A DNA stretch of 64,000 nucleotides from Cheilinus undulatus (taxonomy: Eukaryota; Chordata; Actinopteri; Labriformes; Labridae). A program made the translations under genes and the position numbers. Within the stretch, counting starts at the first letter, position 1. The number at the start of each line of letters is the position of its first letter. A model generated the notes under the pieces. It was not told the origin of the DNA. It did no database searches and saw only the letters and a program-made list of their open reading frames with translations. Of the stretch, positions 22,231-32,600 are shown one piece after another. Where the stretch lies: positions 44,630,698 to 44,694,697 of the forward strand of contig NC_054879.1 in NCBI RefSeq assembly GCF_018320785.1, read 5' to 3'.

Positions 22231-23810
22231 GCCCTCCTGCAGCACATCGTTCTAATATCTGGGTTGTAATGCTGTAATTACTAGGTAGCAGCTTTTTATC
22301 AGCATGCTGGCACAGACATCTGTATTGTTAATTTGCATTGGAATTAGAAGTAAGATGTTTTTTTTTCATTATGCATGTGGATAAATACTGTTCGCTGCAG
22401 TTTACAGTGTGTTGGCTGTTTCCTGCAGTTACCAGTGTAATGACATAGTTACATATTGTAACAGTAGTTCTATCAAACCAGAGGCTGGCTGATGGACTAC
22501 ACAACCTCTAAACTGATTTCTACCCCATATGTGGGGATGATGGGTAAAGGGATCCAACTTGTTGAGATAGAATTAGCACAACACCTAAATAAGTCAATGT
22601 TTCACCCAGGCTTTGGACCCTAATAGACTTGGTGCTCTGTATCTTTTCTCGTAAACCTTCACAAGCATCACTCATCTTTATCTGTATAGCAATAGATCAC
22701 AACAAAAACTATCTCATGACACTTCACAAAGAAAACTGTCTTTTCTATACTGATTGTAATTCCATTTAGGATCAAAATAATCCACCAACAGTTTTATAGA
22801 ATACCTTTATCATCATGGTCAGAAACCCCATCTAGAACCAGATTCTCTAGTGCACAGACAGCTGCCATCTTGAATAGTTAAGCAAGAGGAGATGGTCCAC
22901 CTACCTCACCTACCTGGAGGGTGTCACAGTGAAAGCTAGCAAGTTTATTAGCATCCAGTGCTTTTCTATCAATAAAATTCTACCAGTTTTCCTACAAATT
23001 TTGTAAATATTAACACTTAAAAAGGGAGTTTCACGCTATAAAACAAGTTTCTCAAAAGTTTTTTTGTTCAGCAGATGCAGCAGATGTGAGGATTTTTTTA
23101 CTAGACCACGACACACAATGATAGCAATAATTACAAAACCATACATGGTTGAAAAAATACTGCTGTAAACAGTAATGAAAATTTAGATTACACTGGTGTA
23201 GATTGGTGCAGTCAGGATGTAATTTTGCAGGCAAAACCCAGAAGTTAGTGTCGCATGGGTTCGAGCCGAGCTTATGGGATTTTTCAATGGGTTTTTGGAT
23301 CATTGCTGAAAATAAGATCTGTGTCCAATAAAAGTTTATGAAACGTAGACATTTGGTTCATAAAGATAATCTTCATAGATTAATAATATAAGCATCATAT
23401 TTGGTTTGTAAATATAACAGACTGAAGTAAAAAGCTAATGCCATGCTATATTGAACTATGAATTTAGCGTCATCACCTGAGGATACGAGTGAGCGGCAGG
23501 CTCAGCTGCAGCACTTGTGGTGATGACGAATAAATGTCCCGACAAATGCTGTAGTAAGATAAGATAAGCTATTCCTTTATTAGTCCCACAAGGGGAAATT
23601 CCAAGTCCTCGTTAGCTTAGTTATTAAGAAAAGAAAAGATATACAATTCAAAGCTGGGGTACTTTGCAGGTATATTTTATGTCGTGGGATAAAACTTTAA
23701 ATCCTCTTGAGCTTGTGTTCACCACAGACTTTATTTCAGGCATTTAACCAAAAACCCAACAATAAATCCCAAAGGAAGTGCTAAAATGCTAACTCACGTT
23801 CGTGTTTAAG
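22231..23810 (+). other. kcnh7 3' flank: probable 3' UTR
   Basis: No coding exon is seen here. Several AATAAA hexamers follow the stop (22971-22976, 23328-23333; further on 26397-26402 and 26520-26525), so the true polyadenylation site cannot be fixed by eye. At about 23545-23610 there is a common teleost dispersed repeat tail (attcctttattagtcccaca). Confidence 0.45.
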
Positions 23811-25499
23811 GACTCATTCAGGGTTGCCAGGTCTGCGGGATTCCTGCGGAATTGGGCTACTGTTTGCGTACTGCCACGGGTTGATTTTTTTCTTCCGCAG
23901 GTTGAGCAGATGCATTTATTATGTCTTTTGTATGTGTATTTAATATCCAAAGCAGAAAAACTGCTTTATTTCCCCTAAAATACAACAAAATCAACCAGCA
24001 GAGAAGCAGGAAAACACAGAACATGGCACACAACCAGAGATCCGCTGTGCCACACTGCCACATAGACATACAGTGAAAGAGTATTTGCCCCCTTTCTAAT
24101 TCCTGAGTTTTTTGCATATCTATCACACTTAAATGTTTCAGATCATCAAACCAATTTTAATATCTCACAAAGACAACCCAAGTAAATAGAAAATGCAGTT
24201 TCTAAATGATCATTTTATTTATTAAGGAAAAAATCCAAACCTATCTGGTCCTGTGTGAAAAGGTAATTATTCCCCTTAACCTAATAACTTGTTGTGCCAC
24301 CCTTGGCAGCAATAACTGAAATCTAGCACTTGTGATAACTGGTGATGAGTCTTTCTCATCGCTGGAGGAATTTTGGCCCACTCTTCTTCACAGAATTGTT
24401 TTAACTTAGCCATATTGGGGGGGTTTTCAGCATGAACTGTGCGTTTAAGGTCACACCACAGCATTTCAATTTGACTTGGCCACTCCAGAACCTTAATTTT
24501 CTTTATTTTGAGCCATTCGGAGGTGGACTTGCTGGTATGTTTCTGGTCGTTGTCCTGCTGTATAACCCAAGAGCACTTGAGCTTGAGGGCACTAACTGAT
24601 GGCCGGACGTTGGCCTTCAAGTAGCTAATATATTTCCTCAACAGTAATTTTTTATCCTCGAAAAACATCAAAACAAACAGCTTACTGCGGCCATGTTTCC
24701 CGAGCTTATGCAATGAAACGCATTTACCTCGGAAGTCGGAATTTCCGACCCAGATCTTTCCAAGTTCCGAGTACAATCGAACACAGCATTATGGTTGACT
24801 CATGAACTCTGACCCTAACTAAGGCCAGTGAGGCCTGCTCCTGGGAAGGTTCACCACTGTTCCCAGTTTTCTCCATTTGTGGATAATGGCTCTGACTGTG
24901 GTTCGCTGGAGTCCTAAAGCCTTGGAAATGTCTTTGTAACCTTTTCTAGACTGATAGATTTCAATCACTTTGTTTCACATTTGTTCTTGAATTTCTTTGG
25001 ATCGTGGCGTGATGCGTTTCTTTCTGAGATCTTGTAGCCTACTTCACTTTGTCTGACAGCTTCTATTTAAGTGATTTCTTGATTTAACAGATCTGGCAGT
25101 AATCAGGCCTAGGTGAGGCCAGTGAAACTGAAATCAGCTTTCCAAGAACTGTGATAAATCAGAGTTAACTTGTGATTTAACAAGGGGGGGCAAACTGCAT
25201 TTTCTATTTACTTGAGTTGTCTTTGTGAGATATTAAAATTGTTCGACTATCCCAAACATTGAAGTGTGATATATATGAAAAAGAATCAGGAATCAGAAAA
25301 GGGGGTGAATATTTTTTCACGGCACTGTACATACACGCCACACACAGAAGCAACACTCCTGCCCACACACAGGTAATACATGTGATGTGGCAGAGGTATT
25401 ACTGGTTATGTTAAATTTCAGCTTTGGGCTTGGTTTTGGGCCGGTTTTTATCGACCAATGCTAGATTTGTCACTCAGACCTGGCAACCCTGGACTCATT
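23811..25499. mobile_element. hAT-like element with TIR CAGGGTTGCCAGGTCTG, perfect TSD
   Basis: Outer element 23819-25491: the left end CAGGGTTGCCAGGTCTG is the inverse of the right end CAGACCTGGCAACCCTG. It is flanked by GACTCATT on both sides (23811-23818, 25492-25499). Its interior is largely occupied by the Tc1-like element at 24071-25327. Confidence 0.88.
24071..25327 (-). mobile_element. Tc1-like element, defective transposase, nested in hAT
   Basis: Ends CAGTGAAAGAGTATTTGCCCCC and GGGGGTGAATATTTTTTCACGGCACTG are imperfect inverted repeats flanked by TA (24069-24070, 25328-25329). On the minus strand 24276-24600 encodes WVIQQDNDQKHTSKSTSEWL and IEMLWCDLKRTVHA. The family block SPDLNP before IEMLW is deleted (reads EWPSQIEMLW), and the upstream part is interrupted near 24620-24800 by unrelated sequence. 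Confidence 0.82.
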
Positions 25500-26607
25500 C
25501 CTGCACCACTCTACTGGAGTAGTGATATCGACCAGCACTTTATGAAGTGGAACGGCTCCACGGTCAAGCCGTTTCCCTATCCTTCCCTCATGCAGTGAGA
25601 AAAAAAATATTACAGAGCTGTTCTTTCTTCTCTTAAATAGGGCATCGATCTCTGAGGCACGGCCAAGGACGAGTGATTTTCCTCCAGTGTCATCTGTTAG
25701 TGCCTAAAGCCTGAGTGAAAACAAGCAGACCCTACCAAATGAACACACTGTACAAACTTTTTCAGCAGCTGTTATCGTAATGCAGCATTATCACGAAGGT
25801 GTGAGAACAGTTTCTTATCCTTAGTTGTATGCCTGTCTTCTCTGAAGTGTGACTCAGGGGTTATGGACAATTGCACTGCAATATATAGTACAGTATTATG
25901 TATACTGTCATTTTATTTATTTATTTTTTATTTAACAATGTGCATTATTACTGCAGTCACTGACGTGCACCTACTGTACCAAGTCAAGCCAACAAAAGTA
26001 CCATACCTGTTTGTCCAGGTGTGACTCAGAGCCACGCCTTCCACAAACAGGTATGATGTTGGGATTTCTTCAAAGCAGTGCATGTGTTTTATAAATATAT
26101 ATTTACTGTTTTCCACTGCTTACGAGCCCAAAGTAGCACACTACAACATGAAATGATGTCAGCATACTTGTCTCTGTTTTAGAATGCACTTAGAGCGCGT
26201 GGGTTGTGGAGGGGAAGTTAATACTTGTGCATAAACAGACCCCAGAGAGGGTCTTGTGCCTATACAACCGATCCAAATGCTAAGTCAGCATCTTCATGTA
26301 AAACTGACCATATCATAAACAAATTATATTGTTTTCCTGTACTGTTTTGTTGGCAATGTACATTAAAAATGAAATGTTATTAGACAAGTGTTAGAAAATA
26401 AACACTGTACATGATATTGCCAGATGTAAAAAATGTATTATTTTTTTTTAACTGAGTAAATTATATGAGAAACTCTTTAGGAAAAGTAGTACATATGTTT
26501 GTTTTAAAGCTGTGGAAGCAATAAATACGATAAAAACACCACCTCTTATTACTTGTTTGTCCTCCTTTAATCCTAATAAATGACTCTATAATGATTCTGA
26601 GATAAAA
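25500..26607. other. Intergenic kcnh7-ifih1, or distal kcnh7 3' UTR
   Basis: No gene seen. AATAAA at 26397-26402 and 26520-26525, the latter followed by a T/G-rich stretch, could mark a distal kcnh7 polyadenylation site. Confidence 0.35.
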
Positions 26608-27020
26608 TTCAATTCAATTTTCTTTATATAGCACATTTCATACAAATGTAAACTCGGTGTGCTTTACAGAGGATAAAAACAGACGCAAAACAAACAGACA
26701 ACAACAAAGACACACCACTGAGTCAAGAAAAACAGAATAAGCAAAATATAATTAAAGCTCTTGGACACACCTTGTCCCAGTCTTTACAACATGTTGCATA
26801 TACTACTGGAGCATATTCAAATCCATGAACAAGTTTGCACACAAAGATAACCTAACAGCCAAAGGCTTGCAAGAAAAGCAGCGCTTTAGGGCCACTTTTG
26901 AAGGAACTAAGTGCTTCAGCAGATCTCAGGTCAGCAGGCAGTTTGTTCCAGAGTACAGCACCATAGTGAAGTCTATTTTATTGTTGCTCAGTCCCGCTCA
27001 GAGGATTAATTTAATTAGGC
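26608..27020. repeat. Dispersed teleost repeat (attcaattcaattttcttta type)
   Basis: The stretch caattttctttatatagcacatttcatac...gctttacag and the following cttcagcagatctcagg...cagtttgttccagagt resemble a LINE-tail-like repeat common in fish genomes. Recognised from memory only. Confidence 0.5.
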
Positions 27021-27773
27021 TCTCAAATGCGGAACATGTGCAAGAAAAACAGCTGATTTTCTTCCATGCAATCGTCTCTTTTTGACTTTATATGCTCAAA
27101 AATTCAAAAGCTTTAGTTCACATACGTTTCTGCTCATAAATGTACAACTTTTTAAACTTGAAATGTTTTTTTCGCCCCACAAAATAAACAGATTCCTTAT
27201 GTTTAAAGTAGGCCAAATATACTGTTGTAATGTTGGGATTTTGTTGATAAAAACTATTTCAACTAATGATTAATTTTTCCATGTGGGTGGGGGGCTCACC
27301 TTGGGGGGCTAAAGAAAAAAGGTTTTGAATTACCTCACTACATAGAAGTGTGTTTTTTTCTACCTTGATCCTTCTTCATCAGCTTCTCCCCTGGTGATGA
27401 AAACATCCGTTGACATGACAGGAAACGAAAGAGACATGTTTCTGTTTCTGTCTCGTAGATGTTTGTTTTCTTCTTTGATATGAAAAATGAAAATGAAACT
27501 ATTTTTTAACTATTGCTTATCACATTTTTGACCATGAAAAAGGAAACTCAATTTAATTTTAATTTCTCTTTAAAAATATCATTTGTTTAATGTAAGATGA
27601 TATTAATTCATTTTTCAATATTTAGTTTTACAGCGTAAGGTTATTATGATTTTATGGTAAATGTGTTAGTATTCATCTTTTTAAGGTTAAACTTTATTTT
27701 AAAAATAGTTTCCTTTAAGGTTGCTCACAGTTACAGCTGGCACTGATACAGCTTGCTAACCCACAGCCTCAAG

Positions 27774-28617
27774 TACGGTGGCCTTAAAGTGCAATGCAAA
27801 ATAAAAGTTTCTGAAACACTTTTACAAGGCTTGAAATAAATTTACAACAACAAAAACATTTACAAGGCTTGAAATAAATTTTCAACAACAAAAACATTTA
27901 CAAGGCTTGAAATAAATTTACAACAAAAAAAACATTTACAAGGCTTGAAATAAATTTTCAACAACAAAAACATTTACAAGGCTTGAAATAAATTTATAAC
28001 AACAAAAACATTTTTACATTTCATGACACAAATTTACATTCTACAAAACTTTTACAATTGACAAAAAATAAAAATTTACAAAACAGATTTATTAATTGAA
28101 AAAGTTTAACAAAGAACGAAACAAATTTACAAAGGGGAATCTACCAAATGCTGGCCCTTGTAAATTTGTCTCATTTCATGTAAAAGTGTTTCATGTTTAA
28201 TAAAACATTTTCACATTGGATAATTTGTTTTGTAATTTGTAAAAGTATTCTGCAACTTTTTAATTTGTCTTAACTCATGTAAAAGGAATTTTTGCATTGT
28301 TAAACTTTTTTGTACATTAATTTTGTTCTTCATGAACATGTTTGGTAAAATGTTATTTTCTTTCAATATTTGTAAAAGTGTTCTGTACAATGTAACATGT
28401 AAAAATGTTTCCAAAGTTAATTGGTGTGAATATTTTACAATTTTTTTAAAAGTGTTTTAGACACAAATTTGTATGGGGTTTTTTGTTTTGTTTTGTTTTT
28501 TGTTTTTTTGTTTTTTTGTTTGTTTTTTTGTAATTTTCTTGTATGAGATGTAGAAATGTTTTCATTGAAGTAATTTTTTTGCTTTGTTATTTTGTATTGC
28601 ACTCCCAGGCCACCGTA
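27774..28617. mobile_element. MITE-like inverted-repeat element with internal 38-bp tandem array
   Basis: The left end TACGGTGGCCTTAAAGTGCAATGCAAAATAA is mirrored at the right by the complement of ttttgtattgcactcccaggccaccgta. The left half (27820-28011) holds five tandem copies of a 38-bp unit centred on tttacaaggcttgaaataaatt. The left half is rich in TTTACAA and the right half in TTGTAAA, so the whole element can fold back. No coding capacity. Confidence 0.75.
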
Positions 28618-28677
28618 CCCAAGACAGAAACTGTCAAAGCTACAGCTTTAACACTCATTGAATTACCAAATTCCACA

Positions 28678-28857
28678 GAAGAGGATTAGGGCCACTCAAA
28701 AAAAAAATTTAAGATGCAATTTTTTTTAACTTGTGTCAAAAAGTCTGAATTCTGAGAAACAAAAGCCAAAATTCTTGCTTCTTTTCAGAATTCTGACTTT
28801 TTTTTCCTAAAGAAAAATTGTGTCTCAGTTTTTTTTTAGTGGACCTAATCCTCTTCC
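28678..28857. mobile_element. Palindromic foldback MITE
   Basis: GAAGAGGATTAGGGCCACT at the left pairs with AGTGGACCTAATCCTCTTC at the right. Internal AAAAGTCTGAATTCTGAGA pairs with TTTTCAGAATTCTGACTTTT. The element is almost entirely one imperfect hairpin about 420 bp upstream of the ifih1 start codon. Confidence 0.75.
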
Positions 28858-29131
28858 GTACAAATCAGACACGGACCAGTATCTGTAGAAAATTTGATGC
28901 TAAAATTGAGCACATTTGTAATAAATGTCCGCCTTCTTATCTTTACTTTATAGTGGAGTTCCTTAAGAAAATGTGTGATAATATTTGCTTATATCGGACA
29001 CATTTGTCCTTAGTTTTTAACCACAGAAAGCAAACCCAGACTGCTTAGGTATCCTGATGTACATGAAGTCTCTTCCACCGCTCAATACTGACACCTAGCG
29101 GTCACGTGAATTAACACATGGAAGTTCAAGA

Positions 29132-29160
29132 GAAACGAAACCGAAAGAGTTTCACTTTCC
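29132..29160 (+). promoter_or_regulatory. ISRE-like interferon response block of ifih1
   Basis: GAAACGAAACCGAAAG (29132-29147) is a tandem GAAANN array like the IRF/ISGF3 site. It is followed at once by AGTTTCACTTTCC (29149-29161), the reverse complement of a classical ISRE. The block is about 40 bp upstream of the TATA box and fits the known interferon inducibility of IFIH1. Confidence 0.82.
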
Positions 29161-29195
29161 CAACTACATTGAGTCAGCGTTTCTACCCTGTTGCT

Positions 29196-29203
29196 TATAA
29201 ATA
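29196..29203 (+). promoter_or_regulatory. TATA box of ifih1
   Basis: TATAAATA lies 65 bp upstream of the start codon, which implies transcription starting around 29225-29235. This argues that the in-frame ATG at 29118 is promoter DNA rather than the translation start. Confidence 0.72.
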
Positions 29204-29267
29204 CAGCCGCGCCTTCCGGTGGCACCTTTCAGTCTTGTTAGCCGTGATCTTGTTCTCTGGAGTCGTC

Positions 29268-29699
29268 ATGGCGTCTGATCAGGATGATGCAAACGTGTAT
29301 CTCATTCGGCTCTTAACACCGAGGCTGCGGGAGCTTATTGTGGTGCATAGAGTCCTGGACCGGATAGACTTTCTCCCGAACGTAGACCGGGAAAGGATCA
29401 AACAGAAAGCGAGGACCGAGGGTAACGTACTGGCTGCGGATCTCCTCATCGGCGCCATCACTAAGAAGCCTCACAGCCCCGGCTGGTTCAGGGCGTTTGT
29501 AGACGCGCTGAAGAACTCAGGCTTCAACCATGCTGCTGACTGCATTCAGGGGAAATGCAAACCCGAGGAGGAGGCAGAGAGTGACTACTGTGTCAAACTA
29601 ATCCAGATACTGTCGCCGAGTCTCGTGGAGATGAACACGAAGGAAGTGTGTCTGGGATGCTTTTCTAAAGAGCTGCTGAGCCAAGAGGACAAGGAGCTG
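29268..29699 (+). CDS. ifih1: ifih1 exon 1: CARD1 and start of CARD2
   Basis: Starts [24 protein letters not shown]1 helices run through [20 protein letters not shown] and the second CARD begins after about residue 110. 432 nt, phase 0 exit before gtgagt. Confidence 0.95.
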
Positions 29700-32600
29700 G
29701 TGAGTTACTCTTAAAACATCCTAACAACACGACTGCAAACAGTGTTTACTTTCTAGGCCAACTTTGTCAGTCCTTGTTGTATTTGCAGCTTTTGACCACA
29801 CGATGGCAGACGAATGCTCTGTTTTTGTTGAACTAAAGTCACTCTTGTATATTCTTAACAGATTGAAGCCAAAATACAAACTGAGGGACCCCAAAGTGGA
29901 GCCCGAGAACTCCTGAGCGCAATAGTGAGAGGTCACACTCAGTGGTTCTCAACATTTCTGGATGTTCTGAGGGAAACTGAACACCAGTACCTGTATGAGC
30001 TGACAGGAGGACCACCTGACTGTGATAAGCTAGGTGACTGATTTTATCAGAGCACACACCCATCACAGGGAAAGCTGTTTGACTGCAGCTGGATCAGTGC
30101 TTGCAGGGTATATAGTCACACGGTAGTAAAGAAAAAATATAATAATAATAATAAACTTTAACTAGTGACTAAAAGAAGAGTAAAATCAGGCAGTGTAGTT
30201 GGTACACCTAATAAAGCTCAAAGGTCATTGAACTCAAATAAGATCACTAAAGACTATCTGGGTAATGCATTGGTTCTCAATGTAGGGGTCCTGAGACACT
30301 GAGAGGGGGTCACCAGATAACTTAAAAACAAAAAAATATATATTTTTTTAATGATTCCAAACTATATTTTAGCAATTTTAATGCAACTATATGCATAAAA
30401 TTAGTGAAATTAAAATAAAAACATAGTATTTGGTAGGACTAGGCAATTGATTGAAAATTAAATCGCATTGTGGCCTGCTGCAATTTTCAAATGAAGGTGT
30501 AATATTCCTTTAACCTGAAATTTGTGTCAGATAGCAGTTTTAACCTTTTTAGCAGTAAAGATGTTATACATTACAGGTCATTCGATCATCCACAGGCAAT
30601 TTTTAAGAATAGTCTAAAAAAAATCCTTCTTTTTTGTATGTTTTCTTATTAAATATGAGAGTGACATAAAAATTATAGCTCCCTTCAGTGCATCGATTCC
30701 TATCCAATTTGCAATACGAGTCAAAATCATCACAATTAGATATTTTTCAAAAGTTGTTCAGCTCTAGTTTTAGCTAGCATTGTGTTGGTTATAACATAGA
30801 ATGATTTATTGCTTGAAATACTGAAAAAAAACCTGAATATAAGGAACTTAAGAAATAATCGCATATCAAATGGCAGTTGCAATACTGGGGAAAAAAATCG
30901 CAATTAGATTATTTTCCCAAATCTTTCAGCCCTATAATATGGTGAGATTTATGCTGAAATCAAAACAGTGTTTAAAAAGGCTGTAAAAAGTAAGTCTGCA
31001 CATAGAATGTGGTGGCCCTCCCCACATGTGATTTATTGATGATATCAATAAATATGTGTTTTATCAGTAGCATTGTAGCATCCTGGCCAACGGTTGACTA
31101 CTTTTGGAGCTGAAAAGTATGTCCAGCTTTTATTGGGTTCAAGTGTTTATTTGTACCACTTTTTAAACACTTTTCCCATCAAATTTTGCCACTATTATTG
31201 GCCAGTATTCATCATTTTTGCATAAATCGCACCCATTTTCGCATCTTTTTCCCTCTTAACATCAATTTTGCCACATTTTAACTTGTTTAACCCTTTTAAA
31301 CCCTTTCCACCATTTTTACTGCCTATTTTTACTTCTAAATCAATTGTTGCCACTTTTTGCCTGTTGTTACCTGTGTTGATCCAATATGCACACCCATTTT
31401 AACCACATTTCACTGTTCATTTTGCCAGTTTGACAGATTTCTGCCACATTAAACAATTTTTTCCCCATTTTTTTAGTCCCATTTCACCGCCTTTTCCACC
31501 CGTTCTCTCCACTCTAAATCCATTTTTGCCTTTTTTTAATCCCATTTCATCACCTTTTATGCCTATCTCTTAGACTTTTAAAGCTAATATTGCCACTGTT
31601 CACCCCTTTTACCACAGTTTATGCCTTATTTTGCAACTTTAAAACCGTTTTGGCTACTTTCTGCCTCTTTTTTTGCAACTTTTTATCCATACCTGCTACT
31701 TTTAATATCCCATTTCACCACCTTGCCACCTTTTCCAACCTTTTTTTTTTCTCATTTTTAACCCATTTTAATTCTGTTTTTAAGAAAGGATTTTTAAGAA
31801 GGCTATACTCTATGGTACGAATGAACAAAAAATAAGTGTTGCTTTGATAAGAGTGATTATTCAGGTAAACAAAATTAAATATGGTCGTCACAGCTTAACC
31901 TTACAATGGACCAGGACTTTGCTGACCTCTAAAGGCCCCCAGTTTGGCTGGGTCACCGGACGCTCTCCCTATAATCGCCCCTTATGGGCAGCCTTGTCTG
32001 CACATGACTATTCTTTACAGGGTCCCCTGTCTCTGGCACCTTTATTTTAGATGGAAAGGTTGAGACCACTGGGTTAAAGTATGAATTAAGAAGAGATTTA
32101 AAGGAGGTTACAGAGTCCCCTTTAGTTTTCAGCCAGATTAGAGACCCATGCCCGAGGATCTCAGGGTACGTCCTTGCTCATATGGGTTAAAAGGTCTGAA
32201 ATGTAGGTGCCAGACAATGAGAGCTATAAGAGGTATCAGTAAAATCTTCAAGTCCATTCTAAAACATACATGGAGCTGATGTCAAGAGTTTAAAATAGGA
32301 GTGATATGTTCAAATCTCTTTGGTTAAAAGCCTGGCGGCTGAGTTTTGGACCAACTCAGTCAATACCTTTCTGGCTCAGGAAGGTAAAAAGGCTTTTAAA
32401 TAATCTAGGTGCAAGGATATAAAAGCATGTTCAAGTGTCTCCTCAAAATTAAAAACTGATCCTATTTTTGATATTTTTCTCAGGTGATAAAAACTGAAAT
32501 TTTGAGTTATGTTTCTTGCAGCAGGCGTTGTATTTTATAAAGGCACCCAGCAGATGGCAGCGCTTTCTCTGTGATGTGAAAAGCAGGTATGATTTGTCTA

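Noticed and set aside
27820..28011. 38-bp repeats resembling a CRISPR array
   Set aside because: Units are directly tandem with no unique spacers, in a eukaryotic genome, inside an inverted-repeat element.
29118..29267. In-frame upstream ATG extending ifih1 by 50 residues
   Set aside because: The segment contains the ISRE block and the TATA box, and the hydrophobic extension has no counterpart at the MDA5 N terminus; the Met at 29268 gives the expected MAS... start.
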